Below, piece by piece: positions 1 to 7,582 of a stretch of 13,633 nucleotides of DNA; position 1 is the first letter of the stretch, and every line of letters starts with the position of its first letter. Source of the stretch: Rickettsia typhi (GTDB taxonomy: Bacteria > Pseudomonadota > Alphaproteobacteria > Rickettsiales > UBA1997); the NCBI GenBank assembly GCA_945888585.1, contig CAMDAI010000013.1, forward strand, positions 1-13,633, in the 5' to 3' direction. The notes beneath the pieces were generated by a model. It saw nothing but the letters and a program-made list of their open reading frames with translations, did not search any database and was not told the origin of the DNA. The position numbers and the translations under genes were made by a program.

Positions 1-155
1 GTTTTAACTGAAACCCGAATTCCTTCGCAAGCTTCAGACCTTTTAGCTAATAAGTTTTTAACTTGAATCAGGGCCTCATCAGTTACAGTTAGATAGTCAA
101 CAATTGGGTTGCCAAGTTCAGTTTTTTGAAAGTTAAAACTACTAAGAGACGACAT
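1..155 (-). CDS. iscA: IscA-like A-type Fe-S carrier, 5' part only
   Basis: The first 51 codons of a gene that leaves the window at position 1. The ATG at 155-153 begins one base after the iscU stop codon. After an N-terminal lead of about 20 residues (MSSLSSFNFQ...) the protein reads DYLTVTDEALIQVKNLLAKR and then GIRVSVK, which matches the start of A-type carriers (IscA/SufA/ErpA: 'ITDNAANRIKQLI...GIRVGVK'). These proteins bind iron or [2Fe-2S]/[4Fe-4S] clusters and pass them from the scaffold to apo-proteins. The three cluster-binding cysteines of the family lie beyond the window edge and cannot be checked. Its position directly after iscU supports IscA over ErpA. The N-terminal lead is longer than in E. 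coli IscA; an internal start is possible, but no ATG codon occurs between the first codon and the conserved region. Confidence 0.85.
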   Translation of the reverse strand, partial: MSSLSSFNFQKTELGNPIVDYLTVTDEALIQVKNLLAKRSEACEGIRVSVK

Positions 156-156
156 T

Positions 157-543
157 TTAATTGGCTTCTTTTTTCTTTTTATAATCTTCTATTGCAGCTT
201 TAATTGCTTCTTCTGCCAGAACTGAGCAATGAATTTTTACAGGTGGAAGGGATAATTCCTGAGCAATTTCTTTATTGGTGATATTTACTGCATCATCAAT
301 GCTTTTATTTTTTACCCATTCAGTTACTAGCGAACTAGAAGCAATAGCTGAGCCACAGCCAAAGGTTTTAAATTTAGCGTCTAAAATGATGCCATTATCA
401 TCAACTTTAATTTGTAATTTCATAACGTCACCGCAAGCAGGTGCGCCAACTAAACCGGTTCCAACCGAATCATCATCTTTATTTAAAGATCCAACATTAC
501 GAGGATTTTCGTAATGATCTAAAAGTTTTTTTGAATAAGCCAT
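157..543 (-). CDS. iscU: IscU, Fe-S cluster assembly scaffold
   Basis: A 128-residue protein, the normal length for IscU. It receives persulfide sulfur from IscS and iron, builds a [2Fe-2S] cluster and hands it on with the help of the HscA/HscB chaperones in the cytoplasm. All ligands are visible: Cys37 and Asp39 in GAPACGD, Cys63 in TFGCGSAIASSS, and His105-Cys106. The chaperone-recognition motif LPPVK is at residues 99-103, which implies an HscA/HscB pair elsewhere, probably further downstream. It lacks the C-terminal extensions of NifU. It is followed after one base by iscA and preceded by a 179-bp gap after iscS, unusually wide for this operon. No Shine-Dalgarno sequence precedes the ATG (an A/T-only stretch), so translation is probably started without one. 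Confidence 0.97.
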   Translation of the reverse strand: MAYSKKLLDHYENPRNVGSLNKDDDSVGTGLVGAPACGDVMKLQIKVDDNGIILDAKFKTFGCGSAIASSSLVTEWVKNKSIDDAVNITNKEIAQELSLPPVKIHCSVLAEEAIKAAIEDYKKKKEAN

Positions 544-722
544 ATTTTTTATTTAATTAAATTAATACATCAATTTTCTTAGTAATAAGAAAGAAATCGT
601 TATAAGTTTAGATTTAGAATAATTATCATAGATCAGGCACTTGTTAAGATATTTAAAATTGTTAGGATTCTTTTCCATAAAAATATGTACCTATAAGGTT
701 AGTAAATACTTAAAATCATAAA
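544..722 (-). other. 179-bp gap between iscS and iscU with a 38-codon ORF of doubtful status
   Basis: This is the only wide gap inside the isc cluster. On the minus strand it contains a complete small reading frame, ATG at 678-676 to TAA at 564-562, encoding 38 residues that start MEKNPNNFKYLNKCLIYDNY. It has no family resemblance that I recognise, an AT-rich codon content like random intergenic sequence, and only a weak AGG 11 bases before the ATG. I see no clear sigma-70 promoter and no strong terminator hairpin in the gap. It could hold an internal promoter for iscU-iscA, an RNA processing region or decayed sequence. Confidence 0.3.
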
Positions 723-1952
723 TTAATGCCCTTTCCACTCAATGGATTTAAGATCAATTCCTTCCTCCATCATTTCCCAAACTGGACTTAATGCTCTTAA
801 TTTATCAACTTTCTCCTTAATTAACGTAACTGCATAATCAATTTCAGCTTCAGTTGAAAATCTACCAATTCCAAAGCGAATTGAGCTATGAGCTAAATCA
901 TCATCAACACCAAGCGAATGTAAAACATAAGATGGCTCTAGTGATGAAGAAGTGCAGGCAGAGCCACTTGAAACTGCTAAATCTTTAATTGCCATAATAA
1001 ATGATTCACCTTCAATACCGGCAAAACTGAAGTTTAAATTGTTTGGAATTCTTTTTTCACGGTCGCCATTTAGATAAACTTTGGGAATTTCCATAATGGC
1101 TTTATAGAAACGTTCACTTAATTTTTTAGCATGATCAAGATCTTTTTCCATTTCATTTTTAGCAATTTCTGCTGCTTTACCAAAACCAGCCGCTAAAAAA
1201 GTTGCAACGGTACCGGATCTGATTCCGCGTTCTTGTCCACCACCAGAAATAATTGGTTTGATTCGAACTCTTGGTTTTCTTCGGATATAAATTGCGCCAA
1301 TTCCTTTTGGTCCATAGATTTTATGAGCAGAAATGCTCATTAAATCAATATTCATTTCATCAACGTTAAGTGGAATTTTACCAAAGGCTTGAGCAGCATC
1401 GGTATGGAAGAATACAGCTTTTTTACGACATAACGCGCCAATTGCTTTAATATCCTGCATAACGCCAATCTCATTATTAACTGCCATAATTGAAACTAGA
1501 CAAGTTTTGTCAGTTATTGCTGCTTCTAATTTTTTTAAGTCAACTAGGCCATTTTTTTCAACTGGCAGGAAAGTGACTTCACAGCCTTGCTGTTCAAGAT
1601 CACGACAAGAATTAATTATGCATTTATGTTCGGTGGTAATGGTGATAATATGATTTTTTCCTGAAGTTTTATAAAAGTTAGCAACACCTTTAATGGCGAT
1701 ATTATTAGATTCAGTGGCACCTGATGTAAATGAAATTTCTTTTGGATCAGCTCCAATTAAATCAGCCACTTGTTTTCTGGCAATTTCTACCAATTCTTCT
1801 GCCTTCCATCCAAATGAGTGACTTCTGGAATGAGGATTACCAAAATCTTCTTTGAGAACTTTAGTCATTACTTCAATAACCCTTGGGTCAACCGGAGTGG
1901 TTGATTGATAGTCGAGATAGATTGGTAATTTGATGTTAGTTTTTTCTTTCAT
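723..1952 (-). CDS. iscS: IscS, cysteine desulfurase
   Basis: A PLP-dependent class V aminotransferase-fold enzyme that turns L-cysteine into alanine plus an enzyme-bound persulfide, the sulfur source for IscU and for tRNA thiolation. I start it at the ATG at 1952, one base after the preceding stop codon, giving 409 residues (E. coli IscS has 404). The frame is open back to 2006, but that start would overlap the preceding gene by about 50 bp and precede the conserved beginning [12 protein letters not shown]. With this start, the PLP lysine is Lys211 in [10 protein letters not shown] and the catalytic cysteine is Cys333 in [14 protein letters not shown]. The C-terminus [18 protein letters not shown] matches the IscU-binding tail of E. 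coli IscS. This marks it as the true IscS, in contrast to the shorter paralogue upstream. Confidence 0.96.
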   Translation of the reverse strand: MKEKTNIKLPIYLDYQSTTPVDPRVIEVMTKVLKEDFGNPHSRSHSFGWKAEELVEIARKQVADLIGADPKEISFTSGATESNNIAIKGVANFYKTSGKNHIITITTEHKCIINSCRDLEQQGCEVTFLPVEKNGLVDLKKLEAAITDKTCLVSIMAVNNEIGVMQDIKAIGALCRKKAVFFHTDAAQAFGKIPLNVDEMNIDLMSISAHKIYGPKGIGAIYIRRKPRVRIKPIISGGGQERGIRSGTVATFLAAGFGKAAEIAKNEMEKDLDHAKKLSERFYKAIMEIPKVYLNGDREKRIPNNLNFSFAGIEGESFIMAIKDLAVSSGSACTSSSLEPSYVLHSLGVDDDLAHSSIRFGIGRFSTEAEIDYAVTLIKEKVDKLRALSPVWEMMEEGIDLKSIEWKGH

Positions 1953-1953
1953 T

Positions 1954-3066
1954 TTAATTGTGAATTCTTTTATAAAGCTTGCTCCAAACTTCGATAAATT
2001 TATCAATTTCGGCTTTGTTATTATCTGTTCCCAAACTAATACGAATAGTTGATTTTATTAGGGTATCATCAATATTCATAGCTTGTAAAACTCTTGATGG
2101 TTTGGTGCTTCCAGAAGAGCAAGCTGATCCAATACTAACTGCAATCCCACTTAAATCAAAATCAATTAATTGAATTTGATTGCTAATGCCTTTGGTGGCA
2201 ATTAGGCTGGTGTTTGGTAATCTCTGGGTGGTTTCAGAAAAAACTATTATGTTATTTCCACCAATTGTTTTTAAGTTGGTTTCTAAATAATTTCTTAATT
2301 CTGTTAAATTTTGATTTTTTTTAATTCTTTCGCTGGCATTTTTGCAAGCTGCTCCAAGTCCAGCAATTCCAGAAATGTTGGTTGTTCCAGATCTTTTTCC
2401 ACCTTCTTGTCCACCACCTAAAATTATTGGTTCTAAATCGATTCCAACTCTAGCCAATAAAGCACCAACTCCTTGTGGTCCACCGAATTTATGAGCTGAA
2501 ATTCCGGCAATATCAATATTTAAATCTTCTAAGTTGATTTCAATTTTTCCAATTCCCTGAGCTAAGTCGCTATGAATCAGGCCATTTTTAGCGTGAACTA
2601 ATTTAGCTATTTCTTTAATAGGTTGAATTGCTCCAGTTTCATTATTGGCCAGCATTATCGAAACTAAAAAATTAGGCGTGTTAATGTTATCTATTTTTTC
2701 TTTTAAATCTTCGATATCAATAATTCCATTGTTGTTCACTTTAGTAATTATTGCCTTTCTTTTTATAGCGGGGTCATAAATTGAAGGATGTTCTAATCCA
2801 GAAGTAATGATTTGATAGTTAGGTAGGCCAAAAATAGCTAAATTATTAGCTTCAGTGCCACCAGAAGTAAAAATGATCTGATAATTTTTGGCATTTAATA
2901 AATTAATAATTTCATTTTTAGTTTGATTATAAATTTTATTTGCTTCTCTGCCAAAACTATGAATTGAAGATGAGTTTAATGGTGTTTTGTAAGAATCAAA
3001 AATAGCACTTTGTGCTGCCTCAGATAGTTTGGTTGTTGCATTGTTATCGAAGAAAATTCGTTCCAT
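1954..3066 (-). CDS. Second cysteine desulfurase, NifS/IscS-like, paralogue of the adjacent iscS
   Basis: A 370-residue PLP enzyme of the cysteine desulfurase family. It has the conserved start FFDNNATT, His93 in SGLEHPS, the PLP lysine Lys193 in [25 protein letters not shown] at 218-228, and the catalytic Cys316 in [17 protein letters not shown], so it should be active. It differs widely from the neighbouring IscS and lacks the C-terminal WEM...DLKSIEW tail. That suggests a different partner or role, or a helper subunit. Its ATG shares one base with the iscR stop codon (TAATG), so the two are probably translationally coupled, and its own stop lies one base before iscS. Rickettsia genomes carry the same tandem arrangement, where this copy is sometimes called spl1. 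That it mobilises sulfur is well supported; its specific role is not visible in the sequence. Confidence 0.9.
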   Translation of the reverse strand: MERIFFDNNATTKLSEAAQSAIFDSYKTPLNSSSIHSFGREANKIYNQTKNEIINLLNAKNYQIIFTSGGTEANNLAIFGLPNYQIITSGLEHPSIYDPAIKRKAIITKVNNNGIIDIEDLKEKIDNINTPNFLVSIMLANNETGAIQPIKEIAKLVHAKNGLIHSDLAQGIGKIEINLEDLNIDIAGISAHKFGGPQGVGALLARVGIDLEPIILGGGQEGGKRSGTTNISGIAGLGAACKNASERIKKNQNLTELRNYLETNLKTIGGNNIIVFSETTQRLPNTSLIATKGISNQIQLIDFDLSGIAVSIGSACSSGSTKPSRVLQAMNIDDTLIKSTIRISLGTDNNKAEIDKFIEVWSKLYKRIHN

Positions 3067-3491
3067 TATTTTATTTCGCGTTCTTTTAAATTTTTATGGC
3101 AAATGTCATCGATTGAAATTGATTCAAAATACAGATAGATGGTTTTTTCCAAACCATGCCAAAGATCATGGGTTTTACATCTGGTTTTGGCTATACATCC
3201 TTTTGATTCATTGCCGCATCTAGTCATTTTAATTGGTTCACCAATTGCTTTAATGATATTGGATATTTTTACTTCCATACTTGATTTTCCAAGAATATAT
3301 CCACCACTAGGACCCTTAATTGATTGAACAATTCCAGCTTTTCTTAAATTAGAAAAAATTTGCTCTAAATAAGAAAGTGAAATTTTTTGTCTTTTAGAAA
3401 TGGATGAAAGTGATATTGGTTTACCAGATCCGGATTCAACCATATCAACTACCGCCATTACTGCATATCGACCCCGTGTTGTTAAAATCAT
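3066..3491 (-). CDS. iscR: IscR, Rrf2-family Fe-S-sensing transcriptional regulator
   Basis: A 141-residue Rrf2-family repressor that opens the isc cluster. The N-terminal winged helix-turn-helix is clear (LTTRGRYAV at 3-11, ISLSYLEQIFSNLRKAG at 37-53, wing GPSGGYILG at 60-68). The cluster ligands match E. coli IscR: Cys92, Cys99 and Cys105, plus His108 in KTHDLW. By family knowledge, the [2Fe-2S] form represses the isc operon and the apo form relieves that repression when clusters are scarce. The complete ligand set supports IscR over the iron regulator RirA. A 25-bp dyad abuts the start codon and two candidate promoters lie upstream, consistent with autoregulation. The stop codon overlaps the next gene's ATG by one base. 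Confidence 0.95.
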   Translation of the reverse strand: MILTTRGRYAVMAVVDMVESGSGKPISLSSISKRQKISLSYLEQIFSNLRKAGIVQSIKGPSGGYILGKSSMEVKISNIIKAIGEPIKMTRCGNESKGCIAKTRCKTHDLWHGLEKTIYLYFESISIDDICHKNLKEREIK

Positions 3492-3516
3492 AATTAATAC
3501 CAGTTTGGTGGAAATT
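3492..3516 (-). promoter_or_regulatory. Candidate operator: 25-bp dyad abutting the iscR start codon
   Basis: Read towards iscR, the site is AATT-3-ACCA-AAC-TGGT-3-AATT: two nested pairs of perfect inverted arms centred on AAC, ending at the base before the ATG. It lies just downstream of the extended -10 promoter, where a bound repressor would block transcription. The position fits IscR autoregulation. The sequence does not match the E. coli type 1 or type 2 IscR motifs as I remember them, so the binding protein is inferred. Confidence 0.35.
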
Positions 3517-3530
3517 ATACTATTTTTTCT

Positions 3531-3559
3531 ATTATATCAGTTTTTATCTCAGAGGTAAG
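3531..3559 (-). promoter_or_regulatory. Candidate extended -10 promoter of iscR
   Basis: Towards iscR the sequence TGATATAAT (3539-3531) is a perfect extended -10 element (TGn plus TATAAT). A poor -35 match, CTTACC, lies at 3559-3554 with a 17-bp spacer. Transcription would begin near 3524, giving a leader of about 33 nt that contains the dyad. A second TATAAT at 3519-3514 has no acceptable -35 and overlaps the dyad. Confidence 0.5.
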
Positions 3560-3579
3560 AAATGATATTGATTAATTTA

Positions 3580-3608
3580 AACATAATAATTCCTACGAAA
3601 ACAGTCAA
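3580..3608 (-). promoter_or_regulatory. Candidate distal sigma-70 promoter of the isc cluster
   Basis: A -35 element TTGACT (3608-3603) and a -10 element TATGTT (3585-3580) are separated by exactly 17 bp and point to iscR. The -35 is the best match in this intergenic region. With the extended -10 site about 50 bp closer to the gene, this suggests two start points, one possibly constitutive and one controlled at the dyad. Confidence 0.4.
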
Positions 3609-3621
3609 GTATTTAAAATGT

Positions 3622-3630
3622 TGTGGATAA
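3622..3630 (-). promoter_or_regulatory. Perfect DnaA-box sequence between lptD and iscR
   Basis: On the minus strand this reads TTATCCACA, the strict consensus DnaA box. It stands alone; no second good match is seen nearby, so it is not an origin by itself. It lies upstream of the distal iscR promoter and could be a DnaA regulatory site or a chance match. Confidence 0.3.
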
Positions 3631-3655
3631 GCCTTAAATAAGATTTGTGGTCATT

Positions 3656-5965
3656 TTATAAGCTTTTTATTGTAACAATAAAATTGAAGGACTGTTGAGG
3701 TTTGGCAAAGTTAGCCGGATTAGATTCAGACATACTTATGCCATATACTATACAGCATCCAGTGTAGGTAAAGCCGATTTTTCTACTAATTTCTCTACCA
3801 TTCGCCAAATCACGAGTAGAATAAAATTCTAGAGCTAGATGATTGGTAACTTTTATGTTAGATCCAAAATTTAACTGCTCTCTTTTAGTTGGATTATTTA
3901 TGGTTGATTTTAGTAATAGATAATTAGTATTAACTGAAAAGCGATCAAAATCTAATACTGCTATTACTTGGTTAATTTCGTTATTATAATTTGATTCATT
4001 CAAGTCAAATATATAATCGATATATAATGATTTTTTTGATCTATAAAATATTTCTCCAACTATATTTGACTTATTATTGGCATTAAATCCTCTAACATTG
4101 ACATCTTGTGGTTTATAACCATTTCTAATACTTTGTCCAAGGCCTAAACCAAATTGTCCAAATGAATTAAATAAAGAAGATTTAGCGCCATAACTTGCCT
4201 TTTTCCCGGATTCACTTCGATCAAACCCATAAAAACGATCGTTTAGAAATAAGTTATTTTGAGTTAATTCTATATCGTTGCTGTCTTCATTTGGAATTTT
4301 ATTAAAATTATTTTTATAGGCGCTATCTGCGATATTAATCATTGGTTCAATAATGATTGTGCTTTTCTTTAATCGATTTACTAATGGTAAACTCCAATTT
4401 AGTGATATTTGCGGTCTGTAATTAGTTGCGGTGCTTTTAAAATTATTATCATTTGGGGCGTTATTATTGAAATTATTTTCTATATTATAGAAATCGGTTT
4501 GCATGCTGGCCGCAGCTTCAAATAAGTTTCCTTTTAAATTATATGGAAGTTTAACTTCTGGAGTGGCTGATATTCTACGATATTGTAGACCATTTTCTCG
4601 GCTAATTACGGCGGAGTTTCCCAGTATAGAATATTTCTGATTGAATGCTCCGGGTTTGCTTTCGACATATGCATTGAGAACTGGTAAAGCAATAGGGGCG
4701 GTACTACTTTCTCTATCAATTCCAATTTCTTGAACAGCAACGGTTTTGGCTGAATAATAATTACGGTTTTTAATATAGTCTAAGTTAGCTGTAGTTAGAG
4801 TGTTATCCACATAATTATTACGATAATCTCTTAGATAGTCTTTATCTCCCACGTGATCTACTACAAATTCTAAGCCATAATTTTTTTTTAACTGAAAATC
4901 TCCTTGTGATTTTAAACGCCATCTCACACTACTGTTATTATTAGAGTTTTGAGTACTGGTGGTTGTGGTATTAACAGTGTTAAGTGGTTTTACATTATTG
5001 TTAGCAACTTCCATATTAACTTTATATTCACCTTGTTTTAATAAGTGACGAAACTCATTATTAATGATGACATGACTTCCGGAAGGGTAAAGTTCGGCGG
5101 TAGTGGTTAAATCTCGATTGGGAGCTATATTAAAATAATAAGGAACTATAAGTCCAATTCCAAGTCTGGTTGTTTTGATATAAGATGGAGATAAAAATCC
5201 GGTTTTTCTTTTTGAAGACGGGAATGGCATGCTAAGAATTGGAGTATACATCACTGGAATATTATGAATTCTAATAATTGCTCCATCTAACTGAACATTT
5301 TCTTTATCTCTATCAATAGTGGTTTTTCTGGTTTTAATTGAAATCATATCAGATTTTTTGCCGGCAAGATTATTATTTCCAGCAATTTCTTCGTTGGGGC
5401 AAATTGAAAAAATTGATTTATCTAAAATAGTTTTAGTTTTGCTGGCTTTGGTAATTTGAGGAGAAGTTAAGTAAGAGCCATCAAAGAAAACAATTTTAGC
5501 TTGATCAAAATGTCCTGAAGTCAAGTCATCTTTTACATCGGCATATTCAGCTATAACATTACCATTTTGATAATTGATAATCTGAACATTGCCATAAGCT
5601 TTGATAATATTGTTGCCACGATCATAAGTCATTTTATCAGATAAAATTGTGTTATCATCTTTGACTAATTCAACATTGCCAATGGCATCAATGGTATTAT
5701 TTTTTTGATCACCAAAAATTCTGTTAGCCCTTAGAGTTGGTGGTAGAGAAGCTAATTTTTTAGAATTGTTGCTAGATTTTTCAAAGGCAAAGGAATCAAA
5801 AATTAAGCAGAAAAAAAATAATATACCAAAAAATAAATATTTGGTTAATTGAGATAACAGATTTGTTTTTTGATATAAAAATAAAGCCAAAAATTTTGTT
5901 ACTTTACTTTTTTGTAAAATATTTGGATTAAATCCTATAATTAACAAATTTTGGCTCCAATTCAT
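3656..5965 (-). CDS. lptD: LptD (Imp/OstA), outer-membrane LPS assembly translocon
   Basis: A 769-residue protein from the ATG at 5965, close to E. coli LptD (784). With LptE it inserts lipopolysaccharide into the outer leaflet of the outer membrane. The order is a hydrophobic signal segment at about 43-58 with likely cleavage after SFA (residue 60), a periplasmic OstA-type jellyroll at about 75-180 (AIGNVELVKDDNTILSDKM...AYGNVQI), and a long C-terminal beta-barrel ending in aromatic-rich strands (FNFIVTIKSL). Cys189 (SICPNEE) corresponds to E. coli Cys173, and the CC pair at 737-738 to Cys724-Cys725; the first E. coli cysteine (Cys31) has no counterpart. The frame also opens at a TTG at 5971, next to the fumC stop. 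Either start gives an unusually long pre-signal segment, and a later non-ATG start such as the TTG at 5890 is possible. An Asn/Thr-rich loop is at about 329-346. Confidence 0.93.
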   Translation of the reverse strand: MNWSQNLLIIGFNPNILQKSKVTKFLALFLYQKTNLLSQLTKYLFFGILFFFCLIFDSFAFEKSSNNSKKLASLPPTLRANRIFGDQKNNTIDAIGNVELVKDDNTILSDKMTYDRGNNIIKAYGNVQIINYQNGNVIAEYADVKDDLTSGHFDQAKIVFFDGSYLTSPQITKASKTKTILDKSIFSICPNEEIAGNNNLAGKKSDMISIKTRKTTIDRDKENVQLDGAIIRIHNIPVMYTPILSMPFPSSKRKTGFLSPSYIKTTRLGIGLIVPYYFNIAPNRDLTTTAELYPSGSHVIINNEFRHLLKQGEYKVNMEVANNNVKPLNTVNTTTTSTQNSNNNSSVRWRLKSQGDFQLKKNYGLEFVVDHVGDKDYLRDYRNNYVDNTLTTANLDYIKNRNYYSAKTVAVQEIGIDRESSTAPIALPVLNAYVESKPGAFNQKYSILGNSAVISRENGLQYRRISATPEVKLPYNLKGNLFEAAASMQTDFYNIENNFNNNAPNDNNFKSTATNYRPQISLNWSLPLVNRLKKSTIIIEPMINIADSAYKNNFNKIPNEDSNDIELTQNNLFLNDRFYGFDRSESGKKASYGAKSSLFNSFGQFGLGLGQSIRNGYKPQDVNVRGFNANNKSNIVGEIFYRSKKSLYIDYIFDLNESNYNNEINQVIAVLDFDRFSVNTNYLLLKSTINNPTKREQLNFGSNIKVTNHLALEFYSTRDLANGREISRKIGFTYTGCCIVYGISMSESNPANFAKPQQSFNFIVTIKSL

Positions 5966-5971
5966 TAACAA

Positions 5972-7555
5972 TTAGACCATTTTTTTTGGATCCATAATCT
6001 TGCTCCAATCTTCTTCTTTTATTTTTCCTTCGCTATCGCCAAAAAATCCTAATTCTTTTACCGACTCTTTTAAAGTAGTGCCTTTTTTATGAGCGTTTTT
6101 AGCAATTTTTGCAGCATTATCATAACCGATATAAGGATTAAGAGCAGTTACAAGCATTAAAGATTGCTCCAATAACTGATTAATACGATTTTCATTGGCT
6201 ACAATTCCAATTAAGCAATTATCAATAAAACTGTTAATGCCATCAGATAATAAATTGATTGATTCAATTACATTGCGAATAATCATCGGACGAAAAACAT
6301 TCAATTCAAAATGTCCATTTGATCCACCAACTGTAACAGCAATATTATTTCCCATAATTTGACAGGCAATCATGGTTAATGCTTCACATTGAGTTGGATT
6401 AACTTTTCCCGGCATAATTGAAGAGCCCGGTTCATTTTCAGGTAGGGAAATTTCACCTAAGCCAGAACGCGGGCCAGAAGCTAAAAAACGAATATCATTG
6501 GCAATTTTCATTAGGGAAGTTGCAAGCGTGTTAAGTGATCCTGAAAGATTTACTAACTCATCATTGCAAGACAAAGCAAAAAATTTATTTTTATTGGTAT
6601 AAAAACTATCAGCATGTTCCAATCCTAATTTAAAAAGATTTGAATCTTTTACTTTCCAAAATCCATCAGAAGCTGTAGTACGGCCTAAATCAAGATTTAA
6701 AAGATTTTGATAAAGTTTTTTTAGTCCTGAAACTTCAGTAATTTTCTCAGCAAATTTTACTGCAAATAATGGATGACAATTAAGCCCAGTTCCAACCGCT
6801 GTGCCACCTTGTGCTAAATGACAAACATAAGAAATTGTTTGAGAAATAAATACGGCAACAGATTGAATTTGTACTTTGTAAGCAGAAAATTCTTGTCCTA
6901 AAGTTACGGGTGTTGCGTCTTGAGTATGGGTTCTGCCAATTTTAATAATATTTTTAAATTCATCTTCTTTTCGACCAAGTTCATTTGCAAATTTAACTAG
7001 AGTTGGCAAAAGTTTTTCATAAACGGTCAAAACAGTTGCAACATGCATGGCAGTTGGAAAGGTGTCATTGGAGCTTTGTCCTAAATTAACATGATCGTTA
7101 GGATGAATTGGTGATTTGCCACCTTTTTTTCCAGTTGCTTTTTCGTTTGCAACTCCGGCAATTACTTCATTAACATTCATATTGGTTTGAGTACCAGAGC
7201 CGGTTTGCCAAACTACAAGCGGAAAATGATTTTCATAAAACCAGTCAAATTTGGCTAAAATTGTATCAACTGCATCAATAATTTTATCCGCAATATCGGC
7301 AGAGAATTTTTTGAATTCATCTGACCCAGAATCTTTAGCCATTAATTCTTTATTGGCAAGAGCTGCTGCCTTTTTTACATAAAGCATAGCCAGAATAACT
7401 TCCTTGGGCATTTTGTGACCAGGATTGTTATTGCAAATTGGGAAATTTTGTTTTGATCTTTCAGTTTGGGCTGCGTAATAAGCATCAGCTGGAACTTTGA
7501 TTTCACCAAATGAATCAGTTTCAATACGAAAATTTTGATTATTTTTTTCAGTCAT
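5972..7555 (-). CDS. fumC: FumC, class II fumarate hydratase, with an extra internal segment
   Basis: Catalyses reversible hydration of fumarate to L-malate in the TCA cycle; class II enzymes are oxygen-stable, cofactor-free tetramers. Signature regions are all present: [13 protein letters not shown] (118-130), GQSSND (159-164), [10 protein letters not shown] with His210, and the flexible catalytic loop [13 protein letters not shown] (377-389) with Ser378/379, Lys384 and Asn386. At 527 residues it is about 60 longer than E. coli FumC (467). Most of the excess is one block at about 279-316, between ITEVSGL and FYTNKNKF, where other FumC proteins read straight through with a proline. A few more extra residues lie near 100-110 and 506-513. 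The frame is unbroken, so the block is translated. The gene starts 27 bp after the restriction enzyme and ends next to lptD. GKVNPTQ and the ELNVFRPM region support fumarase over aspartase. Confidence 0.95.
   Translation of the reverse strand: MTEKNNQNFRIETDSFGEIKVPADAYYAAQTERSKQNFPICNNNPGHKMPKEVILAMLYVKKAAALANKELMAKDSGSDEFKKFSADIADKIIDAVDTILAKFDWFYENHFPLVVWQTGSGTQTNMNVNEVIAGVANEKATGKKGGKSPIHPNDHVNLGQSSNDTFPTAMHVATVLTVYEKLLPTLVKFANELGRKEDEFKNIIKIGRTHTQDATPVTLGQEFSAYKVQIQSVAVFISQTISYVCHLAQGGTAVGTGLNCHPLFAVKFAEKITEVSGLKKLYQNLLNLDLGRTTASDGFWKVKDSNLFKLGLEHADSFYTNKNKFFALSCNDELVNLSGSLNTLATSLMKIANDIRFLASGPRSGLGEISLPENEPGSSIMPGKVNPTQCEALTMIACQIMGNNIAVTVGGSNGHFELNVFRPMIIRNVIESINLLSDGINSFIDNCLIGIVANENRINQLLEQSLMLVTALNPYIGYDNAAKIAKNAHKKGTTLKESVKELGFFGDSEGKIKEEDWSKIMDPKKMV
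6608..6721 (-). repeat. Repeat-bearing in-frame insertion in fumC (about 114 bp, 38 codons)
   Basis: The segment has no counterpart in the FumC proteins I can recall, including those of E. coli and Rickettsia. It contains a near-perfect palindrome at 6633-6650 (AAAAGATT-TG-AATCTTTT), a second pairing of 9-base arms between 6643-6651 and 6698-6706, and a near-identical 15-base direct repeat at 6628-6642 and 6695-6709. The encoded peptide echoes this repeat (NLLNLDLG and NLFKLGLE). Competing hairpins plus frame-keeping length resemble Rickettsia palindromic elements in style, but I do not recognise the family. The exact ends are estimated from where the protein rejoins the family pattern. Confidence 0.5.
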
Positions 7556-7582
7556 ATTTTTTTAGTTTTAGTTTTATAAAAA

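Noticed and set aside
1953..2006. Upstream extension of iscS that overlaps the preceding desulfurase gene
   Set aside because: The 18 extra residues are not part of the IscS family pattern, and the ATG at 1952 falls exactly one base after the upstream stop, like the other junctions in the cluster.
1979..3327. Plus-strand reading frames of about 62-64 codons opposite the desulfurase and iscR
   Set aside because: They mirror conserved coding sequence on the other strand and show no independent start signals or domains.
3640..3655. Second DnaA box and a terminator after lptD
   Set aside because: The candidate TGACCACAA differs from the box at several positions, and the CTTA-AA-TAAG hairpin is too short and lacks a T-run for a convincing terminator.
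5966..5971. TTG start of lptD at 5971
   Set aside because: It would begin directly against the fumC stop codon; the ATG two codons later is preferred, though neither has a ribosome binding site.
6633..6650. The palindrome in fumC as a transcription terminator
   Set aside because: It lies inside an open reading frame that continues for hundreds of codons, has an AT-only style stem, and no gene ends there.
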